Assembly: GCF_003473485.1 (NCBI RefSeq)
Contig: NC_053042.1
Location: 53,841,762-53,905,761, forward strand
Source of the DNA: Medicago truncatula
Lineage: Eukaryota > Streptophyta > Magnoliopsida > Fabales > Fabaceae
Reading direction: 5' to 3'
Length of the DNA stretch: 64,000 nt
Below, piece by piece: positions 44,901-56,590 of this stretch. Each line of letters begins with the position of its first letter. Position 1 is the stretch's first letter. The translations under genes and the position numbers were made by a program. The notes beneath the pieces were generated by a model, which was not told the DNA's origin, did no database searches, and saw nothing but the letters and a program-made list of their open reading frames with translations.

Positions 44901-47527
44901 AGTTTAGTTACTCATAACTAAACAATTAAATACATAGAAATAATAGAACATACATAAATCAGAACCAACTATGAGCTGGGTGAGATCCACCGCGTGTTCT
45001 TTAGCTTCCTGGTGTCGTCTATGCTCTGTTTAGGTCTCCAAAATCGCTCTTTAAGCTTCTGATCGCATCTGACTTTAATAGACAAAGAATTAGGGTTTCA
45101 AAAAAGCCCACCATCGTGCCACATTTCGAGACCATCGTGGCACGATTTGCTCATTAATCCTACGTGGTAGCAAATTTACTCAACCATCGTGGCACGTTAC
45201 ACATCCATCGTGCCACGATTTTTCCAGCATCTTCAGGTAAATTCCACGCTTCAAACGTGCCACGATTCAGGTCCATCGTGGCACGATTTCTCCAGTAGCT
45301 AAATTCTTGCATTCTTCTCCAATTTGTGCAAAACTTCTCTTTTATGAATCTTGAGATGATTTAATCATGTATACAAGCAATTGACTCTCTAAATGCCATA
45401 AAAATATCATAAAAAAACCATAAAAATAACATAATGACGACTGTCATCACTGTGCTTCAGGAATGTTCAGGAATATGACCTCTAGTATTTTTCTGCAGAG
45501 TTAATTTTCTGGCCCTGTTTCAAATATTCACCATAATGCTTTTTTCTAATCTTCTTAAAATTCATAAGTGCGGCCTATGAATTTTCTATTTCTTGAATTT
45601 CTGATTCCTTCTCTTCTTACCTGATGAACCGAAGTTTTCAACGTTCAGAAGGCTTCTTTTGTATCTGGACTGGGTGATACATTCTTCCTCTATTGTATAA
45701 CAAAATATTATCTAGTCTTTTTACTTTTCATCTTGTATTCTTTATAGAGATAGGTTTCGCAGGAACCTTATTTGGATAGTTTGATTGATTCCTAGTGGCT
45801 AAGGTGCATCTTAATATACCACATAGGCTCATTTTGTGGTTTAACATCTTTCTTCTGCTAAGTTCCTTGACACGGTAAACGATTGGACTTGTTTCTTGTC
45901 AACAATGAAATTTCAACATCCTATATAACCACAGTTTTCTCTAGTGTTTTGTTTTGTTTTTTCCTTTTGAAGAATCTATACACTTGATTCTCTGCAAACA
46001 AATTCTAAGAGTCTGTTGGGGGTGTACGTCTAGAAACCATAAAATGGGAATGTCTGCAAATCATCATTTCAAATGCAATATTATTACTTTTATAGTCACA
46101 ATGGGTATGCCCTTTGATTAGAGATCTTAGAGCAACAAAAATCTAGTTTGCTAGATTTCAACTGTTTCATTTTTGAAGCATTTTGTCCCGTATCTTTTGA
46201 TCTTGTTTGTTGAAATACTTACTGGACATATCCACTAAACGGTATCGTAGCACATGTTATTTTGTAAACAATTGAAAAGTTAGTGACATGTCATAAAGCC
46301 TTTGAGACAATTCGACCTAAGCCATAGTAAAGAAATAGTATTTGGAATGCAAAACAAATTTTATCAGAGAGGTGAACATTTAATACAAGTCTCTCGATTT
46401 AAAATACCGTAGATCTATCATACAAAGGAACATAGAGATAGAGGAGGATATCAATCACAATCAAAATAGGATGGGTGAAATTGAGTGTATGTAAATGCCG
46501 TCTGTATATGCTTTTACTCTATTTACAAAATTATAAGTAATTTGATACTCAAATATACATATATTTTGGCATTTGGTAAATTGGTCTTTGTAGCCGAAAT
46601 TGAACAAAATATTATCCTCAATAGAGGTTTATTTGCTACGTGTGAGATTTTATACCTCGTTAAAGTGCATTATTGGAGTTGTGTGCAACAATAAATAAGG
46701 ATCATATATGCAATAGAAAATACCACTCAAGCATAAAGAATAAAATCCATTGCATAGTTATAAGATTTTCAATGTTGTGTATGCAACTGAATGTTTGGTG
46801 GTAAAAAGCTAACAAGTAAACTTAGTGTTGCCTAGATGAGAATATTAAGATGCATGATTGGTTAAACAAGGCGAAATAGGATTAGAAATACTATATTTAG
46901 AGAAAAAATTAGGCCAGCCTCCATTGTAGAGAAGACAATAGGGTCATTTAGGACATTCATTGTTGCTTTTTTTTCAAAATAGGATGAAAAAGGTCAGGTA
47001 GCCTAGTGGCTAGAATTGACCTTTTTCAAGGTGAATAAGTGGGGTGTCCGGGGTTCGAACCCCGGCCCCTGCATATAACAATGCATGTCCCTACCAACTG
47101 AGTTAATATTTGTATATTTGTGCAGTTTCACTACCGTGTTCAAATTTTATAAATTAATGACCTCACATGCATGATGCCTCACTCTAAACTCTAAAGTATA
47201 AGGGTAGAAAACATTTTTCTTGTCTTTATCTTGTATGCATCATATCATGAAATCATAATAGATGTATTTGGCTTTGGTTAATGTGGTCATAAAAAGCACC
47301 ATGTCAAATACTGGTTCAGATAGTTCTCTTCTGCCAGTTTTCGATAAGAATCATATGAAATCATAGGTTTTTATTTTTATTTCCCAGGGTCAAATTAATT
47401 GGGTCTAAACTTTCCTTTTCAGGTGAATGTAACAGCTGATCACCGAATAATTTATGGAGCTGACTTGGCTGCCTTCCTTCAGACATTCTCTAAAATCATT
47501 GAAAACCCAGAAAGCCTAACATTATAG
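41939..47527 (+). CDS. LTA2: Plastid pyruvate dehydrogenase E2 (dihydrolipoamide acetyltransferase)
   Basis: Six exons (41939-42811, 43218-43409, 43485-43572, 43659-43729, 43841-43924, 47423-47527) give 470 residues. Residues 1-46 are Ser/Arg-rich and acid-poor, a chloroplast transit peptide. The lipoyl domain follows (IFMPALSSTMTEGKIVSW) with lipoyl-lysine K89 in ESDKADMDVE. A Ser/Pro hinge at 138-170 leads to the E1/E3-binding domain at about 175-213 (ATPQAKKLAKQHKVD, GRITPADV). The acetyltransferase domain from about 250 has FTLSNLGMFGVDRFDAILPP and the active-site DHRIIYG with His443. The enzyme passes acetyl groups from E1-bound hydroxyethyl-thiamine to CoA, making plastid acetyl-CoA for fatty-acid synthesis. 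Phases agree and the frame is open. The last intron is 3.5 kb and contains a solo LTR and a tRNA-like repeat. Intron 1 has a dispersed repeat and a local duplication. Confidence 0.95.
42965..43115. repeat. Intronic dispersed repeat, copy 5 (LTA2 intron 1)
   Basis: GAGGTGTGTCCGTGTCCGAC, ACCGACACATGTGATTACAT, GTGTGTCCGGTGTCCATGTC and CAATGCTTTATAG. The clearest copy. It is flanked by two versions of GGAGTTTTGAAATTTGA (about 42923 and 43181), a local duplication. Confidence 0.65.
44256..45449. mobile_element. Solo LTR in the last LTA2 intron
   Basis: A 1194-bp segment starts TGATAAATATTTGGC and ends ACTGTCATCA (TGAT...ATCA), with a 5-bp duplication CTGTG at 44251-44255 and 45450-45454. There are no internal coding domains, so only one LTR remains, as after recombination between the two LTRs. 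A block at 45113-45287 has six ATCGTGSCACGAT-type palindromes. The superfamily is not determined. Confidence 0.85.
46992..47105 (+). repeat. tRNA-like dispersed repeat
   Basis: It begins GGTCAGGTAGCCTAGTGGC (A-box-like) and contains CCGGGGTTCGAACCCCGG, an 18-bp perfect palindrome at 47048-47065 that includes the B-box core GGTTCGAACC. It ends CCCTACCAACTGAGTTAA, whose complement TTAACTCAGTTGGTAGGG is a second A-box-like sequence. So both strands have a Pol III-type promoter layout. It is not a tRNA gene, because no cloverleaf can be drawn. It looks like a SINE or tRNA-derived miniature element, and I recall it as abundant in Medicago. Confidence 0.7.
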
Positions 47528-48838
47528 TCATTCTTCACTTTCAGATAAATTTAGTTCTACCAGGCGCACTGTTTCTTGAGAAGCTGTTTGTCTTAATTCT
47601 TAATCTTTTGTACTTTTTCTTTTCACTTTCTTTTTGTTTTACTATACTAGATCATTCACCCATGAATTTCTAAAACTTTTGTACTTTTTGTTTGCACTTT
47701 CTATTTGTTATAAAATTTATACTAGGTTGATCATCCGTGTGATGTACGGGTCAGTTGCATTTTGCATATGAATATGATTGTAATAATATTTGTGCACTTT
47801 GAGAAACCATAATCTAAGTATCTACTAATTTAAATGCCTATTAATGAAGTTCAAATGTTTGATGTTTAGATAAGAAGTACAAAGACTCGTATATACAACA
47901 AAAAAAAAAATGAAATACAAAGACTCGCTATCTAGAGAGAGAAATATAGTAGAACATAGAATTTCATGCCATGGTTACCATATTTGTAAATATTTTTATA
48001 AATAATAAAAAGAGTACAAGAGAGAGATACCTATTCTATTTATAATCAAAGAGAGTTTGGTATTCATGCATAGAAAAGGCATCGTACTTTGCCGTGTAGA
48101 AGACTATCGAAGGTAGAAAGAAAGAATACAAGAATTTCAATGCATGCTGTCATTCTGAAATGGACCACTGTCAGTGATGGAGCCAATTGTTTGACTTTAC
48201 TCATACACACCCAATGACCTACGAAGTGGATCCAATGCTATTTATTAATCTTCTGGATAACAATAATAACTATGTTGCCTTACTTCAATAATACAAAATA
48301 TTACTACTAATCAACATCTACACATTGAGCCTAAGCTTTACTTTAGTCTTCAGCTTCTCTCTCCCAAGTGGCTTACGCCAAGTTACACAGTGAAAAAAAA
48401 CCACCTACTTCAGTTTTGATTTTGACATGTTCAACTTGGTTGGCTTGCTGTCTCTTAAGCTGTTCTGGCCAATAATAAGCGCCCCCATAAGCACTTGACC
48501 CATTCAATTAATTTAGTGCCCGGTTAAATAAGCAACCTTGTAGGAATAAATCGTGTGAAGAAAAAAACAATCAAGCACTATGTCACTATGTGGGACCTGC
48601 TAGCTCCACTCCAGTATATTAGTGAAACAAATTGTCTATGTTTAACATAGTCATCGTAAAATAAAAAAGCCATTTTCACTTTTTTGCCTATTTTTCATTT
48701 TCTGCCAAACCCCACCAACAACTGAAGTCATAAGCATCCAAAGAGATGAAACTGTTCTGTCAACTGAACATGAGTCTCAACCAGCAACTACAAGCTTAAT
48801 AAACACTCAGTTTCTGTTGGAGATTGTTAAATAAAACT
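47528..48838. other. LTA2 3' region and HMA-gene upstream region
   Basis: Untranslated tail followed by spacer, with ACAAAGACTCG repeated near 47880 and 47920. No further gene was recognised, and the HMA promoter lacks an obvious TATA box. Confidence 0.4.
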
Positions 48839-49617
48839 ATGGCTTTTGAAGATTGTTATTATGATAAAAGGAATCTTCAGAAATCAGCTGGTATAAAGAG
48901 TTTTCCTCTTTCTGGGACTAGTCTTGCATCTTTGGAGTCTTTGTCACTGCCACTGGTATGTAGTTTTGAACCTTGAGTTTTGAAATGAGATTGAATTTCT
49001 ATATATATATAGTGTTTAATGGTGATTGTTTTGTTGAGAACAGGTGCAAGAGGTTGTTCTTTCAGCAGACATGCAATGTGAAACTTGCCAGAAGAGAGTT
49101 GCTGACATTATTACAAAAATGAATGGTAAGCTTGTTTCTGTATCATTTTTGTTCTGTTGAAATAAGGAGATATCATTTATGGCTATATATATGTGTTGGA
49201 CATGATTGTGAAATTGTTGATTGATTCTAATGCTCTATATTAAAATTGCTTTCTCCAAATCTCAATATCCTCTCCTCTATTTGCTTTGCAAGAAGAGGTT
49301 AGAGAAGACAGAGAAAATGAATTTAGCAGAACTTAGTATAAAACACATTTTATATTTTATACTGAAGTGTAATGAATTTTGTGATGGTGTTTTATGTTAT
49401 TTATCTTGTTAGCTCTAATACATGTATATTTAATTTTTCAGCAGAGACAGAGTCAATTGTGGTGAATGTATTGGAAAAGAAGGTGATACTTACATTTAGA
49501 ATATCAACAACAACAACTGTTGGTAAAGTAATCTCAAAGAAAGTTACACCATTAAACAGAACTCCTTCCCCTAAAGTTGCCATTATCAAACGGATATTCC
49601 GCTCATCCCGTGGTTAA
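48839..49617 (+). CDS. Small heavy-metal-associated (HMA) domain protein
   Basis: Three exons, 48839-48955, 49044-49125 and 49442-49617, give 124 residues. After about 39 residues of Ser/Leu-rich lead comes an HMA fold: VQEVVLSADMQCETCQKRV with the metal motif MxCxxC (Met49, Cys51, Cys54), then IITKMN, SIVVNVLEKKVILTFRIS. The basic tail ends KVAIIKRIFRSSRG, without an isoprenylation CaaX box. Such proteins bind copper or other soft metals and act as chaperones or regulators; the true ligand here is unknown. The lead is not a clear signal or transit peptide. The intron 2 acceptor is TTTCAGCAG, a tandem NAGNAG site, so one alanine could be optional. It lies 1.3 kb after LTA2 on the same strand. 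Confidence 0.88.
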
Positions 49618-50171
49618 TTAGTAATTTATACACAGGTTAGAAAGTAACCACATGTGCATAAGATTCGGTTAGATTGATTTGACAATGTACAGCACACAGT
49701 CTTTGTATTCATTCATCATTGAACTTGTTTTTTGTTATTGCTTTCTCAACATGGATGGATATTCACAAATAGCAGAGATGTAAGAATTTTATTGAATTTT
49801 GTGTTTGATTGTAATTTGGTAACACAATGCATTATCAGGTAGTAAAATCATTTTTCACACACCCACGATACTCTGTATAAAAATTCAGTTGAAAACATGA
49901 TTAATTTAGTTCATGTATTGTGGCTAATTCACGCTATTGAACTAACCGTAAATTAAATTATCCATCTTTGATCGTGGTTAACTAGATGTCACCGAGAGTA
50001 CAAAAAGTGGAAGTGGGGTGTTCATTTATCACTGTCATTGAAAATAATCCACTTTGTTCTTTCTCCTCTGGAGGCTGCTTTTATTAGACTTTGAGAATAA
50101 GAATATGAAGCTTCAAATTTCAATGTTGCTTTGGGTAAGAGCAACGTAAATCGTAGGTATTCAACTAGTAT
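49618..50171. other. HMA-gene 3' region and spacer
   Basis: AT-rich tail and intergenic DNA. Nothing else was supported. Confidence 0.4.
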
Positions 50172-50186
50172 AAGTTGAAGCTTAAA

Positions 50187-50300
50187 ACCCATTTGCTTGC
50201 TTGGCTTTAAACGGGACCCTCGCAAGTGGGCGGTGGAATTGGTCCCCTCGGATTAATCGATTCTTGATCGGATATCGAGTTTTTAAAAAAAAAAAAAAAA
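50187..50300 (+). mobile_element. 5'-truncated SINE with A-tail
   Basis: AAGTTGAAGCTTAAA, a 15-bp target duplication, lies at 50172-50186 and 50301-50315. The insert contains TGGTCCCCTCGGATTAATCG and GGATATCGAGTTT followed by an A-run of 17-18. The long duplication plus A-tail show target-primed retroposition. The tRNA-like head is missing. Confidence 0.88.
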
Positions 50301-50799
50301 AAGTTGAAGCTTAAATAGGTAACTTCGTTTTATTGAAAAGAAGAGAGTAGTATTAGTATTTGTTTGAGCCATTAGGAGAGTACAGTGTCGGTTGATCCAT
50401 GAACATCCATGTCATAATTTCACTTTCCCTTGCTTTTTTTCCTTATCCAGAAATAAACCAATCACGGGTTCTGTCAGTACTATTAACTCATTTCAGAAAA
50501 GGGAAAGTGTTTGTGATTTTTCAGTGGGGTACGTATATTATACACTCTAAGTAGACTAGTTGAATGTAGAATTGAATTCCTCGAGAATAATGTAATAAAT
50601 AATTGTAAACGAAAGTGTCTGGTTGTGACACACTCACCCAGTCATACATCAGAAAAACAAGATGTTATATACAGGAAATTTAATACAGCTAAAAATAAGA
50701 ATTAAAGATCTTTCACCTCAAAAAAGTTAAAATTAAAGATCTTATGAATCTAAACTCAAGACGGTTCTCATTACTTGATAATGTTTGTTGAACTCCAAT

Positions 50800-53651
50800 T
50801 CATTTACTAAAGAAAATTCTATTCACAACTTCCACGGGTAAAGCGTAAGCTGGGTCTATCGGTTTCACTCCAGGATATTCAAGAAGTGAAAGTCCTGCAA
50901 CAACAAATAAAACAACTTCATATGAAACACATAAATAAAATTAACAGAGATACATTACTAAGTTAAATCATGTTATATGTCAAATTGAATTTGGGACTTG
51001 ATATATGTTGTATGACCAGCATTTATAAGGGGTAAAAGCATAAAGAATGCAGAGTGGGATAGGCAGGGAAGCTATAATATGCAATAATGAAGTGTAGAAC
51101 AACATTAATTTTCTGTTAAAAAAAAAAAAAAAAAGAACAACATTAAGTTCATAACTAACATATGTACTCGCTTTAAACCAAGTAAGAAACAACAATATAT
51201 CAAGAAACATTTCTAACGACAAATCATTCCCGATCAACACTTTTTATCAGTGCTTCTACAAGTCTACTCCACAGAAGGCCAAACCACATAAGACGAAACT
51301 CTACCACCCAACTTTCTCGCTAACATTTATATTTCTAATCCTATCTTGTTTTATGTGACTACACGTACAGCTTAGCATTGTCATTTTAGCAACAGTGTGA
51401 TTACTTTCTCATTAGCTCTAAAGCCCAACATTCAATATCATGTAACTGCAGATTTTAAAGTCGTGTGGTAAAATTTTCTTTTAAACTTCAATGTTACTTT
51501 TCTATCACAGATTACACTAGAAACATTTCTCCATTCCCACCACCATGATATCCACATTTTAACCAGTTTGGATAAACTTTTCAAAAAGCATTTACGGGAA
51601 AATAAGATTGAAATTATACAACAATAATGATTATGAGTATATAACTAATAACTTTTTGCATAAATTGAAATGAGCTTTCCACATTTCGACAATTTCAGAA
51701 ACTTATTTATGTTATAACTCCACGACAGCCTATAAATGCATTAGGGCTTGTTCTATAGATACGAACCAAACACATCTCTCTATTAAGAAGCTCATACAGC
51801 ACTTAAACTTAAACTGTGTAAATTGTAATGTGGTATGTTCTCCAATTTTCCACGTTAAGCTAAAATTTCAGTGCCTTTTGCTAAAGTTGTATTCCATATT
51901 ATACCCTTTCTACTACAAACTTTCCAAACAACTAAAATAAAAATAGAATGACATGTATCTAGTTCTAAATTCTAATGTATAATTATGTAAGCTTGTTGAA
52001 CTAATATGATTTTTCAAGTGATTTTACTTAATAGTTTAACCTTTTGACATAGTTCATCCCATTGTAGTCAGGATCGAGTGCTGGTTCGTAGGATCGTATG
52101 ATCCTACGTTCCACAGCACCTCAATCGTGCTTCGACTTTACTCAGGTTCATTTTTTCTTTGTTTGCTCTTGTTTTTCTTCTGTTTCCTCTGCTTTCTCTG
52201 TTTTTTTGTTTGTTTCCTCTGTTTTTCCTCTACTTTCTCTGTTTTTTTGCTTGGTTCCTCTGTTTTTCCTCTATTTTCTCTGTTTTTTCACTCAACTCTA
52301 TCAACAACCTACTGATCTTACTTACGAAGCGTGTTACGACCCTCATGTTTACAATCTTTCACCAGCCTACCGATCCTACTTAAAAACTCGAACCTGACTA
52401 CATTCTATGCATTTTCCACGCTTTAGCACAAGCATAGGCTTATAAGATGATCGATTTTATGACATGAACCAAAACATGAAGTGGGCAACAAAAAGTCACT
52501 AGGTTTCTTGAAGATGCCTTTTTGCGTATCTTTCGAAATTACATGACCAAACAAAGTAGAAAATACAAAAAAAAGGAAAACATTACCAGCCACCCCAAAG
52601 TATGTATGGAAGACATCCACAGCATCATCTGGTCTATCTGAAATCCCACCATTGTCTGTGTCCTAACAGTTTCAACGTACACAATATTTCAGAAATACTA
52701 ACCTCATAAGTCATAACAGTTAACACCACAAAAGAAGGAGGAAAAAACATGCTGATTTGTTTACACAAATTCCACTAAATAACCTGACAGTCCAAGATAA
52801 ATTTTATAAGCTTCTCCTTACTGATCCAATGAACCCTGTCAATCATGATCAGGCTAGAAAGAACCCACCATGAGTAGCATACCTGACAAGATCTAAAGCT
52901 GGTAAGAGAAACTGAACAAAACAATAATAGCATCTATAGCAATAGACCTAAACTTGAAAAGATTTACTCACATCAGGGAGTTTCTCTGGACGCCCATTCA
53001 GACCTCCAGATTTAACTTGTCGCTCACATAACCACCATCCAAGTAGGTCCTTGTCAACAAGATCTAGTGACCCCGCTATAGCAAGGGCCCCCACACAACA
53101 GAAAACTGAAAATAGAAAAAGCAATATCTCACAAGGATTATTCAAGTCTACAGCTCATTGCATTCTTTTATTTGGAATTCAAAAGATGGAAAAACCAAAG
53201 CAGACATATTGACACACTAAGAATGCATTCGCCGACTAAAATTTGTTTTATTATATGCATTCCTTGAGTGAACAGTCAACACAACACAACATAAGTAGAA
53301 TACCAAATTATGGGATTTGGCCTCCTAAAGAGGTTATCTTAATTCTAAAGCACATATTGTAACCTCTTAGCATTCAAAGGTTTAGAGAGATGCTCACAGT
53401 ATTATTAATTTGGGAAATTTATTCAATATAAGTAAAATGGAGACTTTTAAATATGATATTTGCTTCCGGTATGCCCTAATCCCACTGCTTAAACCAGGAG
53501 AAAGGTTCCCTCTTCTAGTGAAAACATTATTTTTACTCCTTTTAGTGGCTGCATCAGAGTAGAAAGCAAATTCTTGTGTCCATAATTTAAACAACAAATT
53601 CAAACTATGGCCTAATGACACACAACATTCCTTTCGTGTGGGAAAAACGGG

Positions 53652-53691
<40 letters not shown>

Positions 53692-54550
53692 TCTTGAAAA
53701 GGAATAGATGAACATGCATTGAGTAACATAGAGAAAGTAATATATAACATACTTTGTCCAGCATGAGATTCCCCACCAGGTGTGCAACCAAAACCACCAT
53801 CCATGTTTTGGCAACTTATAATGTATTTGACAGCCTTGTCCACATTTATTCTATCCAAGCGATGTAATAACGATAGACAACAAATAGCAATGTATGAGAA
53901 CCTAAGACAAACAAGTCAGTAGATTTTAGTCCAAAAAAAGTGCAGTAAGCTCATAGGCAATCAACAATCAAAACCGGAGTTAAGCAAAATAGCATACCGG
54001 GTATCAACTTCACCCCATATATCCCCTGAAAAAGACCCATCTTCATTTTGCAGGCCGACAATATCTAACATAAATATTAAGCCACACAAGATCCAGTATA
54101 TTTATTAACAGATGAATACATATCACAGAACCTTTAAAGGATACAATTTGTGACCTTATCTGCATCAATAACATCCAACTTATTAAAGAGAGCAAGCACC
54201 TGCACGGCACTAAGTGTATACAAGATATGTGGGTCATGTCCAACATTTCCACCAAAACCCCCTTCATCGTGCTGACAAGACATGATCCAGGAAACAACCT
54301 CATGAACATCTACGGTGTCGAGCTTCCCCAGAAGATGAAGGGTAGTCAATCCCCAGTATGCTCCATTCATCCTGAGATGCTCCATTACAACAGATTCAAA
54401 ACTATCTTTCTTCTGAAAATAAAAAATGTTAAAAATTATGATACTGAAGATGATATATTGTTTTGAAAATAATTAAGGAATGAGAAGCAGACAGACCTTT
54501 TGAACAGATAGTATATACTGAACGTGTTTCTCAGCAACCAGGTCTCCCAT
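50800..54550 (-). CDS. RGTB: Rab geranylgeranyltransferase beta subunit
   Basis: Eight minus-strand exons (54497-54550, 54145-54412, 53998-54064, 53753-53901, 52972-53105, 52784-52882, 52587-52662, 50800-50894) give 313 residues starting [18 protein letters not shown]. Prenyltransferase repeats are evident: [96 protein letters not shown]. Zinc ligands by family position are Asp224 and Cys226 (LPD-VCYSWW) and His276 (VFHTYFG). The exon 5/6 junction falls between Asp224 and Val225. With an alpha subunit and the Rab escort protein it adds geranylgeranyl groups to Rab C-termini, anchoring them to membranes. All phases agree. Intron 7 is 1.7 kb and intron 4 holds a 48-A run (plus strand). It is convergent with the HMA gene. 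Confidence 0.95.
52088..52107. repeat. Perfect 8-bp-arm palindrome in RGTB intron 7
   Basis: GTAGGATC-GTAT-GATCCTAC. Downstream at about 52323-52375 the related words TACTGATC and CCTACCGATCCTAC recur, so it may mark the edge of a dispersed repeat covering about 52070-52400. Confidence 0.6.
52141..52300. repeat. Pyrimidine-rich tandem repeat
   Basis: TTCCTCTG begins units at 52184, 52214 and 52255 with CTTTCTCTGTTTTTTTG-like filler, a 30-41 bp irregular period. It lies within RGTB intron 7. Confidence 0.75.
53652..53699. repeat. 48-bp poly-A run in RGTB intron 4
   Basis: An unbroken A homopolymer on the plus strand, which is poly-T in the transcript sense. It may be a retroposon tail remnant, but no element body was recognised beside it. 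Its exact length may be affected by sequencing. Confidence 0.9.
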
Positions 54551-55924
54551 CTTCTCTTCTCCGGAGCAAAGTAATTAGAATAAAAAAGGTATTAGGGATT
54601 AAACCGTTGATACCCAATCTCAGGGATTTGAAAGAGTGAAGAGAAGTAATGTTTTATATATTTCATTTGGCCAAAAGGCTGTATATAAAGGGTAGTTTGA
54701 CCACAGGATTAAGTCACTAATTACCTAAACTTAACTCTTAAGCATTCATCTAATACCAAGTAATTGCCAGCTCATGCTAAAAGAAAGGGAATACACTGTT
54801 ACAGTTTCACTTTCACCAAAGATAATGATGATGAGTTTATTCTAACCTGTAAATTAGAGACGAAAATGGATCAAGCTCTTCCAATCTCAAGGAGGATGAG
54901 TCTCAACGTCTTCTGTTTCTCTTCTGAGCCAAACAAGAGAGATTCTCTCTCTCTCTCTCTCTCCCCCTTTTTCTTACTTCACGTCTACCAAACACACTCT
55001 CAGTCTCATGTCTTCTGTTTCTCTTGTAATCTAAAAGCATCCACACGCCCACATCCATTTTTGGTAACTTTTTTTTTTATTTGTTGAAAAAATACATTTT
55101 TGATACTTAGATACATTCGTTTATAATTTTTTAATAGTATTTTAATAAGCATTCAATCCTTCTAACCTAGCATTTCAAGTATAATTTTTAAATGAACCTG
55201 CTAATCGTATCAATAACTCTATTATATCATTATATTTCAGTATTATAATATTAATAAAGGCATGACCCACTTAAAATTTGAATGTTTGAGTGCGACCTTT
55301 GTCCCATCAAATACTCAGAATAATTTTTCCCCAGTGAGGATACCTAGCAGGTATCAACTATCAAGTCTTAAACGGTGAGATACCTTCATTAGGGATGGTC
55401 TAACAGACCACATTCTCAAACTCTTGCTGGGTTAAACCAATGTGGGTCATGCGTTTTGGAAATTGAATCTACATAAAGTGATATAACATGCGTTAATTTC
55501 ACTCGATAAAATAGAGTGTTCAAAAGAGAGTGTTGCTAACATTTATCGCCAAACAAAGTCTCAATTTATTGCATTCTCTTCGCTTTCTCTCTTTTTAAAC
55601 AAAATTGTAGCGTCAAGACGCTTTTTGCCATAAGAAGTAAAAAAATAGAACCGGACTGTTCACATTTTAGCCCATTTTACATGTGCCAATGTTTTTTAAA
55701 ACCAGAGTGAAATCGAATCAGCAAGACATTTAAGTCATGATTTAACGTTAGAAATAAATAATAACAATAAATATAATACTAATGAATGAAGAGTAATAAG
55801 TCGAAGGATAAAATGTAAAAGAGAGTTTGATCCATTGGTAGTCGGATTCTACTTATCTCTAGTGAGTCTTTTGGTTACTGAAGTCTTTTCAATCAAGAAT
55901 CGAAACGTTAATAGAAAAAAAAAA
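54551..55924. other. RGTB upstream region and spacer
   Basis: The RGTB promoter side is at 54551-54750. A (TC)n run lies at about 54945-54962. At about 55300-55440, ATACCTAGCAGGTATC-like words resemble a dispersed repeat. No gene was supported; the 107-codon plus frame here has no recognisable domain. Confidence 0.4.
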
Positions 55925-56224
55925 TACACTTTTAGTCTCTTAACTTAATTTCAGATAACAATTTGATCCTTTATCTTTTTTTTCATTTCAATTTGGTCCT
56001 TTTTGTCCATTTTCATATGAAATTTTAAGCTTAAAATTCATGATTTTATTTTCTTATGGTCTTTCAGTCTTCAAATCTATGATCCTCGTCTATGTTTGCA
56101 TAATATTAGATTTGAAGTTTAAAAATGTATATGAAAATGGACAAAAAGGAACAAATTGAAATGAAAAAAAGATAAAGGACCAAACTGTTATCTGAAATTA
56201 AGTTAAGGGATTAAAAATGTAATT
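55925..56224. mobile_element. 300-bp MITE with ~95-bp inverted arms
   Basis: The left arm begins TACACTTTTAGTCTCTTAAC and the right arm ends GGGATTAAAAATGTAATTTT. Inside, ATCTGAAATTAAGTTAAG pairs with CTTAACTTAATTTCAGAT, and GGACAAAAAGG with CCTTTTTGTCC. Non-coding. Confidence 0.75.
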
Positions 56225-56590
56225 TTGCCAAAAAAAAAAAGAAAGAATAATTTTAGACCCAAAATAATTAAGAAGTAAGATGCTAGGCTTGTTTTACTAT
56301 ATGAGCCATTAATTTGAACTAAATGGTTTAATGTTATTTTGATAGCATTAGCTCATACCGAGAGCAATGGTATCAGACTTGAAGAAATATCTTTTGTAAT
56401 TTTGTTTCAATCTATTTTGGAGTTGCGCTTTAGTTAATGAACACTTTCTTTATCAAGGAAAAAACAAATCTGAAACATGTTCAAATACAAACCACAGATT
56501 GTTAAATGAAAAATAAAAAATCGTATGCATATAGAGAATTACACGAGTATTAGGATGTGTTTTAAAAATTGACTTGGCAACAGCACCGAG

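Noticed and set aside
47040-47070. tRNA gene at GGGGTTCGAACCCC
   Set aside because: The B-box is present, but no acceptor stem or anticodon arm can be formed; it is a dispersed tRNA-like repeat.
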